Shown: piece after piece, positions 48,845 through 61,893 of the stretch | Layout: each line of letters starts with the position of its first letter | How positions within the stretch are numbered: position 1 is the stretch's first letter | From: Tamarix chinensis | Taxonomy: Eukaryota > Streptophyta > Magnoliopsida > Caryophyllales > Tamaricaceae | Reading direction: 5' to 3' | DNA length: 64,000 nt | NCBI GenBank assembly: GCA_030549775.1 | Contig: CM060174.1 | Location: 100,704,132-100,768,131, forward strand | Translations under genes and position numbers: made by a program | The notes under the pieces: generated by a model | Databases searched by the model: none | Told to the model about the DNA's origin: nothing | Seen by the model: the letters and a program-made list of their open reading frames with translations, nothing else

Positions 48845-51800
48845 TGTAACACCCCAAAATTTACTACTTTTTTTTAAGCGGAAACAATTAAAATAGAAAC
48901 ACTTAAAACCTGTGAATTCTGGGGATGTTACCGCCACACTTAGTACCAAATCGATTCTCTTCGACCGTTTCAGTACCAAGTGCTAAGGCTAAGAAAAGAT
49001 TTACACTAAACTCAACCAACAGTTCATAAAAGACTCAAAAGATCATATGTTAAAAATCAGAGTACGCATAAACATTTATGAACCATAATAAGATAGAAAT
49101 TAGAGTGCAAAATCAAAGAGGATAAATACTCAATACAAGGTAATAAATCAAAGAGGATAAATTCGATACAAAAGAAATAATAAAAGGAAATATAATCACA
49201 TAAATGTTGAAATATAGCCACAACTCTCTCGAACTTTGAGCCAGACATGCTCAACACTCAACCCCGACTGTTGTCTCGCCCACCTGCACAAAGTTAGAAG
49301 GGCACAATACTCGCGGGAATGAGCAGCACCCATGAAAAGGGTGATCAGTACGCTACGTACTGAGTAAGGTAACAGAGCACTAAAGCCAACACATAAGCAT
49401 AGAGATTCGTATAGAGGACATAACAGAGGAATAATCACGGTAACATAATATCGTACAATCAATCAGGTAGATATATAAAGGCCCAATTAAAATCCACATT
49501 AATTACTTAATTGATCTTTTATCGGAAATCGATACACATCATGCCTTTTTATCAAATCCATGCAAATACGGGAGCCCCCACTATTATAGCCGGTGGATCG
49601 GAGGCACATAGGGTATCATACCCTAACCACTATTATAGCCGGTGGATTGGATACATATAGGATTACGCGTCCTAACCACTATTCCTAACCGGTGGATCGG
49701 TTGGCCCCAGCTCGCATGGTGTTCCACTGTAAGTAATTAGTATCTTTTAGGTACCTTACAAACTATGGTTTATTTTTATTGAGCTTGGGAACCCCCACTA
49801 TTATAACTGGTGGCTCGGTTACGCATAGGACATCATGCCCTAACCACTATTATAGCCGGTGGATCGGTCACACATAGGGTAAACACCCTGACCACTATTC
49901 TGAACCGGTGGATCGGTTGGTCCCGTCTCAATGATCTTTCACTTTAAGTGATTAGTATCTTAAGTATCTTATTCAACAACTTTCATCCTAGATAATACCC
50001 TAGATATGCATGACCAACACTATGCAACCCTAGCTCCACGTAAATTACACTTCCAATCAAACCCTAATCCCCACGTAAACCATACTCCCATGTGAACCCT
50101 AACCCACGTAAAACATATTTCCATGAAAACCCTATCTCCCATGAAAACCCTAGCTCCCATGCAAAACCCTATCTCTAATGCAAACCCTAGCTCCCATGCA
50201 ATATGCCACACTTCCATGCAAATTCTAATTCCCATGCAACGTACCACACTTCCATGCAACCCTAATTTCGCCATGCAACGTACCACACTTCCATGCAAAC
50301 TCTAATTTCCATGCAACGTACCACACTTCCATGCAATCCTAATATCACCATGCGACGTACCACACTTCCATGCAAACTCTAATTTCCATGCAACATACCA
50401 TACTTCCATGCAACCCTTATATCACCATGCAATATTAATAACATCATGCGAACCCTAACATGCATGTCTTAAGGCCACATCGCATATCATCACATATAAA
50501 TAAAATGCATGCCATATAACAACCCAAGATCATACGTGAACTCCACATCATATCATATACGACATAATCAATAATGATAACATAGATTACATGGCATATG
50601 CAACATATAATGCATATAAACACACAAACGGCCTTAGCACCCCTTACCTAAAATGTCACCGGTCTTGGAGCACGCTCCTATATTACTCGAAAGCTTTGAT
50701 TGGGCTCACCTACTATGGGAAAAATACTAGGATTAGGTTTCCTCTTAAGAGTGCTATTATTTCTAATTTATCCCAAGACCTTATTTTTAATTAAAATATT
50801 ATTATACTAAAATTAACTACAGAAAATACTAGTAGAAAAACTAATAATAACACCAATGAACTTCAAAACCAAAAGGGTGATATAAGGGTCTCTACCCTTC
50901 ACCCAAAATAATATTAGTAAGGATGAAAATAATAATAATATAACTTTAATAACAACTAAATATTATAAATAAAGATAATATTAAGAATAATAATAATAAT
51001 AATAACAATAGTAATATATAAGCCTTATATTTTAAGGTGGGATTTCAACCCTGCCTCTAATTAATTACCTACTATTCATTAACATAAATAAATAATAAAA
51101 TTAATATCATATATAATCATATTAAAATAATAGAGATGATACTAATATTATTATTAATGGTTATAAAAATAGAAATAAAAATACTAAAATACATAAGTGC
51201 GAATGTTAGTACAAAATTAGGGCCTAAGATTTTCTAGAATAATTAATAAAATGATAATAATAATTATTCTAATAATTATAATATTAATAATAAGAAGAAG
51301 AATGATAATAATCATATAATAATTCAATTAATAACTTAAAATTCGAAACTAACAATAAAATTATTTTATTACTACTCTCTACCCTGCAAGTAAAGTTCAG
51401 CATAAATTTTATATCAAATAATAATAATATTAATAACAAGGAAATAATTATTATATTCGAATAATTACTAATAAATAAAATAAAAATAGAATAATTTATA
51501 ATAAATAGTAAATAATGACTAAGAAGGTCTAGGGTTTCACCTTGAGCCAGCGGGGATGGGCGGCACCGGCGGTGGTCGGAAAAAGAGTCTAAGAGGGAAA
51601 AAGATGAAGAAAAAGAGAGAATGAGAAAGGGAAAAAATAAAATAAGGTCATGGTTCGGTGGAGGAGGATTAGAGGGAGTTTTTGGGCGGTTCAGAGGACA
51701 GTAGAAGTGGCGGAAGCGGCGGCAGACAACGGCTTAAAGGTTGCGGGTTACAGATTTTTGCAAGGCGGGCAAGAGATTTTGCACAGCTATGGCAGCCCAT

Positions 51801-53031
51801 GTGAGAAGAATAGAAGGATTTGGAGAGCTTAGTTAGCTAGAGGAAATTGTAGGGAAGAAATTGGAATGCTGCGGTGGCGCGGAGGTTGGCTATCGATAGC
51901 GGGGGAAGCGTCTGAAGTTAGGGTGGCGGCCAGCTCTTGCTTAGGGTTTTCGGGGAAGAAAAACTCCAAAAACACCTACAACTAGGCTATTTATAGATTG
52001 TAGATGGTATAATAGGGTTTTGGGGGTCGACAGGAAGGTATGAGGTGCAAGGATTTGGATGGCCGGCGGCAGTAATTGGTCGGCAATCGTTTGGGTTGGA
52101 TCGAAGTTTTCGCGAGGCTGGGGAGAGGAAACGGGCGAGAGATAATGAATGAGAGTTATGCCAATTTATTCCTCGAGTCAAGGGGAATATAATGAGGCAA
52201 GAAACGGCCGGTCAAAGTCCCTATAGCCGGCGACGCCATTGTTGGGGTCGGGAGCTGCAGCCGCGTCGACGGAGGAGAAAGGAGGAAGAAGGAAGAAGAA
52301 AAGGAGGTGGACCGGTCAGCCAGGAAAAAGAAAAGAAAAGGGGAAGAACTGGGCCGGTTGGCGCCGGTTACTCCTTCATTAAACGAGACGCGTCGTCTCG
52401 ACATAAAACCATACAAAACGCCGCGTCTGGGCGCATGCAGGAAGAAGCCAGCAACGCTGGGCCGTGGAGGAAGGGAAGAAGGGGAAAATGGGCCGCGAGC
52501 TAGCCTAGTTTGGGGAGAAGGAGAAAAAGAAAAAGAAAAGAAGAAAAAGAAAAAGAAAGAAAAAGGAAGGAGGAAAAAGGAAAAAGGGAAAAAGAAAAAC
52601 AGTGGGTTGGTTTAATTAAATTAATTAGGATATTTGGGTTATTTAAAAATAATAATATTTAGATAAAATAATATTTAAATCCCTTTTTAGGCTAAAATAG
52701 GATTTTTAAAATATTTTTCCTAAATTCATCTTTTATTTGTAAAACCCCTAATTTTCTCCATTTAAAATTATTTATAAAATTCTTATTAATTTGGAAATAT
52801 TTTATCCTCATTATTTTAAATAGAATAATTTATTTAATTAATTTCCAAATAAAATCCTTAATTAGTTAAAAAACCCAAATTCCTCCTACTTAAAATACTT
52901 ATAAATCTCTTCTTGATTTTCCTTAATTAAATATCCTTTTATTTTAATAAAAATAATTTATTTAGATAATTTTTCTAATAAAATCTCATTTAAATATAAT
53001 TTATAAAATTAGAAATTTTTGGGGCATTTCA
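48845..53031 (-). mobile_element. Solo LTR E (4.2 kb) inside LTR D
   Basis: TGTAACACCCC at 48845 to GGGGCATTTCA ending 53031, flanked by GCAGT (48840-48844) and GCGGT (53032-53036). It has the full family plan: hairpin 48937-48982, palindrome 49346-49362, CCGGTGG motifs 49570-49915, telo-box-like array 50020-50460, AAT-rich DNA to 51510, GC-rich block, TATA box 51985-51996 and polypurine tract 52510-52600. It is the third layer of the I-D-E nest and so the youngest there. Confidence 0.9.
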
Positions 53032-53319
53032 GCGGTAGTAGTGGCAGGAGAGGTAGCTAATGGTGGTTCGAAGGGCGGCTGAGGTTAAAGAGAGGGTTGA
53101 TCGAGGAGGGAACTCCGCACAGTCGGGGGCGACTTGTGCAGGAAAAATCAAGCGATAAGGGAGGTTTAGGTAGTTAGAGGGCAGTACAAGGATGAGTTAG
53201 GCGGGTAGAGAGGGCGGCAAAGTTGGCCGACGGCGACAGACGAAGCGTCTTAAGTGGCGGCTGCGAAAAGGAATGATTTCCTGGGTTCAAAAAATAAAAC
53301 TGGACTCTAGGGTTGGTAA

Positions 53320-53332
53320 GGGGTATTTATAA
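53320..53332 (-). promoter_or_regulatory. Predicted LTR D TATA box
   Basis: TTATAAATACCCC on the - strand, the position-matched copy of the element in B, F and H. Confidence 0.5.
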
Positions 53333-56300
53333 GCTTAAGGAGGAGATAAGGCCATAGGGGAGACGGGAGAATAGGTAAAATTAGGTGGACAAGATCCGGC
53401 CAGCGACGGCAGGCCGGCGGAGGTCAGCTCGTGGCAAGGCCTGATTGGTTGGGGCAGAAAGAATTTCACGCGAGAAGAGAGGGAGGGCTATTTGGGTGAA
53501 ATGGTCGACAAGTCAGCAGGGAAGAGGGAGAAGTGAAATGGCATGATCGGCGGCGAAAAACCAGGGACCAGGGAGGTGATGCGGGTCAACGGCGGGAAGA
53601 AGAGGAAGAAGAAAGAAGGAAGAAAAAGGGGGCTGGACCAGTGGTCTGGGGAAAATGAAATAAAGGAAAACGGAGGGAAGAACCTATCGTCGACGCTGGT
53701 TACATTTTTTTAAACAAAACGCAGCATTTCAATAGAAAAAGAAGAAAAGTGCAGCGCAACATTCTTAGCCGCCGAAGGAAGAAAGAAAAGAAGAAAGGAA
53801 TGGGCTGTGGAACACATGCCCAGTCGGAAGAAGGAGAAAATAAAAGGAAAAGGAAGAAAAGAAAGAAAAAGGAAGAAAGAAAATGGAAAAAGGGAAAAAG
53901 GAAAAGAGAAAAATAAGTAGGTTGGGTATTTAAATTAATTTGAATATTTTAGATGCTTAAAAATAATAATAATATTTAAATCCCTTTTCAAACTAATTTA
54001 GGATTTTTGAAAGATTTTCAATAAATTCTATTTTAATTAGCAAATCATTCTAATTTTCTTCAATTAAATTATTTATAAAATTCCTATTAATTTGGAACTA
54101 TTGTCTCCCTCTTATTTTAAATAAAATAATTTATTTAATTAATTTGCAAAATAAAAACCTTAATGAGCTAAAATACCCAAATTTCTCCTAATTAAAATAC
54201 TTATAAACTTCTTATTGATTTGCCCTAATTAATTTCCTTTTTATTTTAATAAAAATAATTTATTCAATTAATTTTTCTAATAAAACCTTATTTAACTATA
54301 ATTCTTAAAATTAAGATTTTCGGGGTATTTCACCCATTATTCTTAATCTAATGGAACGAGATGATGAATATCTGAGGGTAGAACGTCATTAAGCCACTAT
54401 TATTATCCGGTAGAACAGACACACAATATCTCGCCCCAAATCATGTGATCTTTTACTTTAAGTAATTAATGTCTTATTTATAGTTGCATATATCAAGATC
54501 ATAATTTAGGACTCGTGTATATATTCACAATACATAATTGAAACACATGTAAATCACAACCACATAGTTATCATGGCACTCCCCTAAGGAAAAGACATAT
54601 TATTCCCCTAAGAAACCCAAATTTCACAAGGTGACCATAACTTCTCATTTTATTGTGATTATGCTACTCATCATTATCTTAAATATTCTGAGTATCACAC
54701 TTAATATATTTAAAGTATATTCCCCTTTTAAAATCACTAAAATTCTATTTTTAACCCTTATTGGCCAAAATGACATTCTTTTACTAAAAACCTCATAATC
54801 TCATTTTTGGTAACTTATGTCTTACTCAACCATCATTTAATTACATTACTTATGAAATAATCTATAACACCCTCAAAAACTTATCATATCATGAATGTTT
54901 TCCATATTATTATCATATGACCATAATGCTCTTGTGTTAGCTAAAATACTCATATTTTTGCAAAGACCTTACGAAACTGAATGTTAATGGAATTCAACCT
55001 CCAATATTTATTCCAAATGCATAACCTCTATTATATATAGATACCACATATCTAGATTCATACTACCCAACAATATATATACACATATACTTTCACAATT
55101 TTCTCACTTTCAATATATCTTATAATATCATTATCATAATCAACATTATCCATATAACATTACCAAATAGAATATTATACACAAATATATGACACACATA
55201 CAAGCCCTAACTACGACATATATCCTTACTAAAAAGGACATTGGTCTTTAAGCACATAAGCTTAAATTTCCTCCTCCGAGATTACCAAAAAATCACCTAC
55301 AAAAATTGTGGTGGAATGTACCATGATGCTAAGGTAGTGATAGGAGGGAGGCACAACTATTCCAAGGGGACATCGAAGGTGCTTGGGTAAAGCATGCAGC
55401 TCATGCGCTGGTCAAGAGGGTGGAACACATATGGGCAAGGTGTGAATAGGCAAGAAAGAAAGGCATACACGGGTGAGAAGGGAAGACACACATGGGTTGT
55501 GCATGAAACCTTGCCTGGGTTGTGCACGAAAGGCTTGACTGGGGCATTTGAGGGTGCACGACCGTGTGACTCTAAAAAAATGAAACAAAGCATAATGGGA
55601 AGAAGGAAAAAGGAATGGATTGGGGTGATGACGGTTGGGCGATGATGAGGAGTTAGTGGCGGTTGGTTCTTTAGGGAAATGGTGGTGTTTAGTGGTCGGT
55701 GGTGGTGAGTGTTATTGATGGTGAATGATGGTAACGAACAGATCAGGAAAGGAAGAAGGAGAAGGAGGGTGTTAGGGGTTGTGTTGCTCCAAAAAAATGG
55801 AGGGAGTGAAGCAGTTAGTTGATGCAATAAATGAAGTGAAGAGAGAGAGATTTTTGGAGTGGTATATGTGCACGGTGAGAAACGTAAAAGAAGGAAGGAA
55901 AGGGGAATGATGCACACAATTAGGGAAGATATGATTTTTTTTCAATGGGATATATCCCATGGATTAAGGGAGAGGATGGTAGAGTCAGACTTTGGTGAGA
56001 TGTAAGGGTGAAGAAGAAGAACACTTAAGGAAAAAAAGAATGAGGAAAATTGGTAGGAGAAGAATAAAAGGAGAAAGAAGAGGGGAGAAAAAAGAAAAAG
56101 AAAAAGGAGATAAGTATGAGATTATGGTTAGGATTAGGTAAAAAAATTATAATTACTGAAATTAAGAAAGATTAAAATATTGGTCATCCAAGCTTAATGT
56201 TAGGTTAAAATATAAATCACCTAGAATAAATATGAGGATTTGTTTAAGCTATTAATTACTCAAGATTAGTATTAGATAAAATTTGGGGTAATAGAAATAT

Positions 56301-56420
56301 GGTTCAACTAGAGGATGAAGATCGTGAAAATGGTAAGCTAGAAGAACTATAAATTGTGTTCTCTTTTGTTCAAGATGCTGGGACAAATGGCTCTTATGGT
56401 GCTCGACATGGTGAGAGCAT
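56301..56420 (+). pseudogene. Decayed gene-like sequence, right part
   Basis: Directly after the LTR I duplication one frame reads VQLEDEDRENGKLEEL, a stop, then VQDAGTNGSYGARHGESIG. It has coding-like composition and is probably the continuation of the sequence ending at 46098. Family not recognised. Confidence 0.35.
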
Positions 56421-56633
56421 AGGATTAAAAATAGGATAGGGTCGGTTGGCCTGACCAATAAACCCGTTAGATTCCATGTATTGTTTTTTAGAGCTCTAAA
56501 TTGGTTTAAATCATTCAAGAACTGGTCGAACCAATGAAAACCGATGAGTTATTCAAAAACCAAGTTGGAAGCCTGTCAAAATCATGTGTAGTTTAATTTT
56601 TTATTTATACATTATATATTTTTTGACCTAATA
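56421..56633. other. Degenerate repeat interrupted by LTR J
   Basis: Contains GGTTGGCCTGACCAATAAAC, GGTCGAACCAATGAAAACCG and an AT-rich run. After J (61553-61660) it continues with ACCATTGGTTAGACCATACC and TGATACCAATTCGATGATCA. Recurrent GGTTxGACCAAT words on both sides suggest one older non-coding element that J entered. Confidence 0.4.
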
Positions 56634-57339
56634 TGTAACACCCCCAAATTCACTACCGAAAAATTTCGTTTTATTAAAAGATAATAGCGGAAGCAGATAA
56701 ATAAAATGTGAACTTTGGGAGTATTACCGCCACACTTAGTACCAAACCGGTTCACTCATACCGTTCCAGTACCAAGTGCTAAGGCTAAGAAAATGAAATA
56801 CAATTCGAAAGACATTCAACATGCATAAATCAGAGTTAATTGCAAGAACTTCAACATATTTAAATCAGAGTAGCGCATCAAATCGTTTTCAGGAATAAAA
56901 TCCACCAATGGTGGTTACTTTAACAACGTCAACATTTAAAACCAAGAATTTAGATGAGAAAGAGAAAAAGCCATGATACCGGAAAATTCCTTACTCTCCT
57001 TCCCGTAACTCACTTGAGTAGCACATGAAAATACCTGCAAGGGCACTGCCCATTGAATAGGCAGGGGCCCCACAAAGGGAATCCCTTCAGTACTACGGTA
57101 CTGAGTAACCCTTTAATACCACACTTAAAGACAGGTCCGCATACGTCACATAATGCAAATCACGCACATAAATAATGAGAGGTGCATACATAACAATAAC
57201 ACGTAACATAAGTTATAATTCACGATCGATATCTTTGGGCCTTAAGCCATGTCATAGTTTAAGATCAGTACATTCTGGCCTTAAGCCATTATTCCATCAT
57301 CATTCAAGCAATATCATATTTTATATCCATGTGAGTGCG

Positions 57340-57670
57340 AGAACCCCAATATTATAGCCGGTGGACCGGAAAGTATACACTCAGGGCAGAACGCCTCTGA
57401 CCACTATTATTGCCGGTGGACCGGAAGATAAACACACAGGGCAGAACGCACCTGACCACTATTATTTGCCGGTGGACCGGTCTGGCCCCGACTCACATGG
57501 TGTTCCACTATAAGTGATTAGTATTTTTCCATAACCTTATTCACATACATAACTGATTTTATTGAGCTCGGGACCCCCACTATTTTAGCCGGTGGACCGG
57601 AATATATATAAAATCGTCATCCAGGGCACAACGCTCCTGGCCACTATTATAACCGGTGGACCGGTACTCA
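57340..57670. repeat. CCGGTGGACCGG motif array in LTR J
   Basis: Five copies of CACTATTATxxCCGGTGGACCGG (near 57358, 57412, 57468, 57588 and 57651). They are separated by CAGGGCAGAACGC-type spacers and split into a group of three and a group of two by GTGTTCCACTATAAGTGATT. Same motif on the other strand as in LTR A. Confidence 0.9.
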
Positions 57671-58369
57671 ATGTCATAATCATCTGGGCCCGGCTCATTA
57701 ATATTTCACTTTCAATAATAGTATCTTTCCTTTCTTTAATCAGCACATCAATCATATTTATTTGCCTTGATTGGGAGATCGATAACCCGGGACACAAAGG
57801 TACACCGGTCGTACCGGTGCATATCAGCTACTCAGTACCCTTCAACCATGAACCCAAGGATGCAAAGGTACCTTGGTCGTACTGGTGCATAAAGCTAACT
57901 CAGTACCCTACCGACAAGGACACCTAATCCATAAGTATGCATACCCCTAACTAGGTCCGTAGAGCTAGGAAGAGTAAGATATAGGGCATGGCTGGGGCAC
58001 AAAGGCACACCAGCAAATACTAGAATAATCGTGGACTAAACCACGTCCTTAGGGTAGCGACCCCTAAGGAGTCACCATTTCCGATCTCGAGGTCTTTCAC
58101 TTTAAGTAATAGTGTCTTAATTAAGGTGATCACGAAAAGCACGATAATCCGATACTTATTCACTTTCAATCGTTCTGATATCATTAATCGTTTCTTATTC
58201 AGATGATTATCCAGAATATCACAGAGAAACCATTAAGGCCATCCTAATTATCAAATACTCTTACTTGGCTAATCAGGATTATTTAATCATATTAATGTTC
58301 CACAATCTCAAAGACGTGTTAGGTACAAACTACTCATTTGCCCTTTACTTATATAATTATTAAGTATCC

Positions 58370-59390
58370 ATTCCTTACTTGATAAATTACCACATTACCC
58401 TTAAGGTTGCATAATTACCAAATTACCCCTTGTCCACTTTAGATTACCAAATTGTCTCCTACACTTTTTTGATCACCATTCACCCCTCATAATTACTACA
58501 CTTATCATATTTCCCTTTTGGTTGGTTATATTACCAAATCGCCCTTCTCCTTTGTCATAATTACCAGTTTACCCCTTACAATTATTTTAATTGCCATTTA
58601 CCCTTTTCAATTATCATAAATCCCAAATTAACCTTCCTCATAATTAATTTACCCTTCTTCATAATTATAATTACCAATTTTACCCTTCTCCATATTTAAA
58701 ATTACCATAATGCCCTTTAATTGGTTAATTTACCGAATTACCCTTCTATAGCATCATACTTATCCAATTGCCCTTCTACAATCATAATTTAATTGCTAAA
58801 TTATCTTTTGTCGTTATCATAATTACCAAGTTACCCCTTACTCCCAAGTTTACCATAATATCCTTTTATTTACAAAATTACCATTTTACCCCTTACATCC
58901 AATTTTACCATAATATCCTTTTATTTATGAAAATTACCACCATACATCTTTTACTCTACAAATTACTATTTTACCCTTTTACATCCAAGATTACCATCTT
59001 TATCTTTCCATACATAATTACCATTTTTCCCTTCTTTCCCAAATTACCATATTACCCCTTTACTTATAAATTACCACTTCACCATTCACTTATAAAATTT
59101 ACCATATTACCCTTTACTTATGAAATTACGATTTTGCCCCTTTACCTCCAAAATTACCATAGTGCCCTCCTTCATCCAAAATTACTATTTTACCCCTACT
59201 TCCAAAATTACCATTTTACCCTTCTTTCTCACAACTTACAATTTTATCCTTTACTTGTAAATTATCATTTGACCATTTAATCATAAAATTTCCATATTAT
59301 TCTTTTATCTAAAAAATTACCGAAATACCCTTTCCACTTATAAAATTTCCACTCAACCCCTTTATTCACCATTTTTATGAATTTACTAAC
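58370..59390. repeat. TTACCxxxTTACCC degenerate tandem tract in LTR J
   Basis: About one kilobase of loosely repeated AAATTACCATTTTACCCCTT units with a period of about 25-30 bp and strong strand asymmetry (few G on +). It occupies roughly the place held by telo-box arrays in B, G, F and E. Not seen in the other LTRs. Confidence 0.8.
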
Positions 59391-61893
59391 ACTACATAAA
59401 ATAATGATATTAATACTTCATTTTTATCATCTAAGTCCACCAACTTGTCATTTTTCAACATAATACTCATTAGCAACTACACACATTGATTTATATACCT
59501 CATAAGCATAATTACTAAAATACCCTTAAACAATAACATTATTCATGCATTAACAACATGGTACATTATAAACAAGTGTTTAACATTTCTATCCATATTC
59601 CAACTCCTTCTTTATTTAACACACCTACATATGGCACAAAAGTTATCATGCTTTTTCTTTTTAACAAGCAATATAAGAAAACCATAAACATATCATGCTA
59701 AGCATACAAAACATGCATAAAATCATACTAAACCCTAAATGTGCTAGCATGCGTTTTTCCATATATTTAAGGGAGGATTAACGGTTACCTTAATCCCGCA
59801 AAATATCAAATCTTACCAAGCATAATTAGCAACTCAACACCTAAAAATAATATCCATCATAATTATGTTAGAAATAAGAATCCAAGTATAAAACTTTATA
59901 AATTTTAATTAATAAAACACTTAACATAAAATACCATTATACCTTAAAAATTAGCCAAATAATTTTTAAAATGAAGGGGAGCTCACGCTGCATGAGCAGC
60001 GTGAGTTTCATGCAAAAATAAGGGGTGGAAGGGTTCAAAGGGGGGTGAAGGAAGCAAAATCTATTATTTTCGGGTTAGGGTCTTTAGGCTAGAAAAGAAG
60101 GTGGTTAGGGGAGGTTCTAAGGCAAGTGAATGGTGCAGAAGTGAAGAGGGGGTGTAGGTGGAGGCTAAGGGTGGTTTCGAAGCGGCTCAAGGCGGCAGAG
60201 ACGGCAGCGGAGAGGCAGCGAAGGTGGCTGCCAAGATGGGTCGAGGGAAAGGGGCTGTGAAGGAAGGAAAAGGAGAGGAGAAAATGGAGGGGTGCAAGAG
60301 TTGGTTTCGGCCAACTAAGACATGGCAGTTGTAGAGGGGGTTGCAGGGTGTCGAACAGTGGGCTGGGTGGCGGCAGAGGTTGCCGGACGGCGGCGGTATA
60401 GGCTGTTGCAGGTGGCTCGGCGGTAAGGGGAAAAGCTGGGAAGAAAAAGGAGGAGGAGAAGGGAGGAAGTGTAGGGCTCGAAGGGGCTGTGTGGTGGTGC
60501 AGGATGGTAGTAGGCGGTGGCAGAAGGCGGCGCAGGGCTGGGCTTGGTGGTTCAGGCGGCGGAGGCTGGCGGTGATAAAAAAAAACGAGGAAGAAAAATG
60601 GGGAAGAAGGAAGGAGAGAGGAGGGAGCTCGGGGGAAGAGAAGGGATCGAAAATGAGGGGAATGGAGGGCTGGGTAGATGGAGAAAAAGAAGAGGGAGAA
60701 GAGAGGGGCAGGGATGGCCGGCGAACGGCGCTGCAGGTGGCAGGTGGTGGTCGGGTGGCAGGGGAAGACGGGGAAGAAGAAGGAAAGAAACAGGGGCACG
60801 CGGGTGTGGTCCAAGGGCTGGTTTGGCTCAAAAAAAGAAAGAAAATGACGGGGGAAGAGAGAGGGAGAGGGAGGGAGGCACGGGAGCTGCATGGCTATGG
60901 TTGCAGGCATGCTCGACCATGGCAGAGGGTGTTGGTCGGGCGTGGGAGAAGAAGAAGGGAAGAAGGAGACTGGGGCGGCTGGACCGGCGCAGAAAAAGAA
61001 GGGAGCCGGCCGGTCCAGGGGTAAAAAATAAAGGAAGGAGGCGGGCTGGGAAGACGGGGCGCGCGAGGGAGAGAAGGGGGAGACGGGTCGAAGGCCCAAC
61101 GCGCGGGGGAGAGGGGAGAGCAGGCCGGGCGGGCGGACGACCTAAGGGAGGAGAAGGAAAAGAAAAGAGAAAAAGAAAAGAAGAAAGAGGAAAAAGGGAG
61201 AAAGGGCAAAAAGGGAATGGAAAAATAGGAAAAAAAGATTTAATTTAATTTATGAAATCGTAAAATATAATATTCTTGGTAAATTATTTAATTTAATAAT
61301 TTAATTCATTATAATCTAAAGTATTAATTTAAAAAGGATGAAGTGGGTAAAATGTTAGTTTGAAAAATTATTTAAATAAAATAATATGATAAATAGCAAA
61401 ATATTTATTTTTAATTTATTAAATAATCTTATCCAAATTTATATACTCTAAAATCCATAAAATAATTAAAATAAATAATGTTACAAGCAAATTTTATTTC
61501 AAATAAAGTTATTTATTAAAATATAGGTTTTCGAAATTTTTGGGGGATTACATAATATGTACCATTGGTTAGACCATACCATTATTTATCCTACCACCAA
61601 ATTAGTGAATTGGTTATGATACCAATTCGATGATCAATATAATTTTTAAAACTATAGGTGAGAGTGTAAAAAGAAAGAGAGTGATAGAGATTGTGTGTGT
61701 GGTTCAGAGAGGGGAGCGGGAGAAGATAGAGCATTAGAAGAGAGAGAGATAGTGAGGGATGAGAAGTATTCTTGTAAAAGAGAGGAATATTTTGGAAATT
61801 TTACTAATTAGTTAATTTTATTTTGGTAATTCCACAAAGGAATTTAATCAAATATAGCAGGTTTACTTGTAAGGGTATTTTAGGTATTTAATA

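Larger units (their letters stand above)
46952..54332 (-). mobile_element. Solo LTR D (about 3.2 kb of its own sequence) inside LTR I, split by E
   Basis: TGTAACACCCTAG at 46952 to CGGGGTATTTCA ending 54332, flanked by TCTAT (46947-46951) and CCCAT (54333-54337). These differ by two C/T changes. Own parts are 46952-48844 and 53037-54332. Compared with B, G and E it lacks the palindrome, the CCGGTGG motifs and the telo-box array: at about 47466 it jumps from GGGAATAAGCATCACC to TTACCTAAAACGACATCGG. The hairpin (47038-47083) and TATA box (53320-53332) are kept. Confidence 0.8.
46104..56295 (-). mobile_element. Solo LTR I (about 2.8 kb of its own sequence), split by D
   Basis: Begins TATAAAACTCC (decayed TGTAACACCCC) at 46104 and ends GGGGTAATAGA at 56295, flanked by perfect AATAT (46099-46103, 56296-56300). 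Own parts are 46104-46951 and 54338-56295. It aligns with C in reverse: AATAAGTGTA then GGTGGGTGTTACT near its start, and CTATTAATTACTCAAGATTAG near its end. The polypurine tract lies at 56030-56110. Both TG and CA ends have decayed, so this is one of the oldest insertions here. Confidence 0.8.
56634..61552 (-). mobile_element. Solo LTR J (4.9 kb)
   Basis: TGTAACACCCCCAAATTC at 56634 to GGGGGATTACA ending 61552, flanked by perfect TAATA (56629-56633, 61553-61557). It has hairpin 56733-56778, palindrome variant 57088-57103, five CCGGTGGACCGG motifs (57340-57670), an unusual TTACC-rich tract (58370-59390), a GC-rich block (60089-61150) and a polypurine tract (61145-61230). No internal domain. 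Long overlapping frames in the GC block (336 aa on -, 243 aa on +) are of biased composition and not treated as genes. Confidence 0.92.

Noticed and set aside
58768..59280. 170-aa + frame
   Set aside because: By-product of the TTACC-rich degenerate repeat, with no start context or homology.
60089..61248. Overlapping long open frames (336 aa on -, 243 and 227 aa on +) in LTR J
   Set aside because: They lie in a GC- and purine-biased block of a solo LTR, overlap on both strands, and have Pro/Ser or Gly/Arg/Lys-only composition with no domain. Equivalent blocks in other LTRs do not keep the frames.
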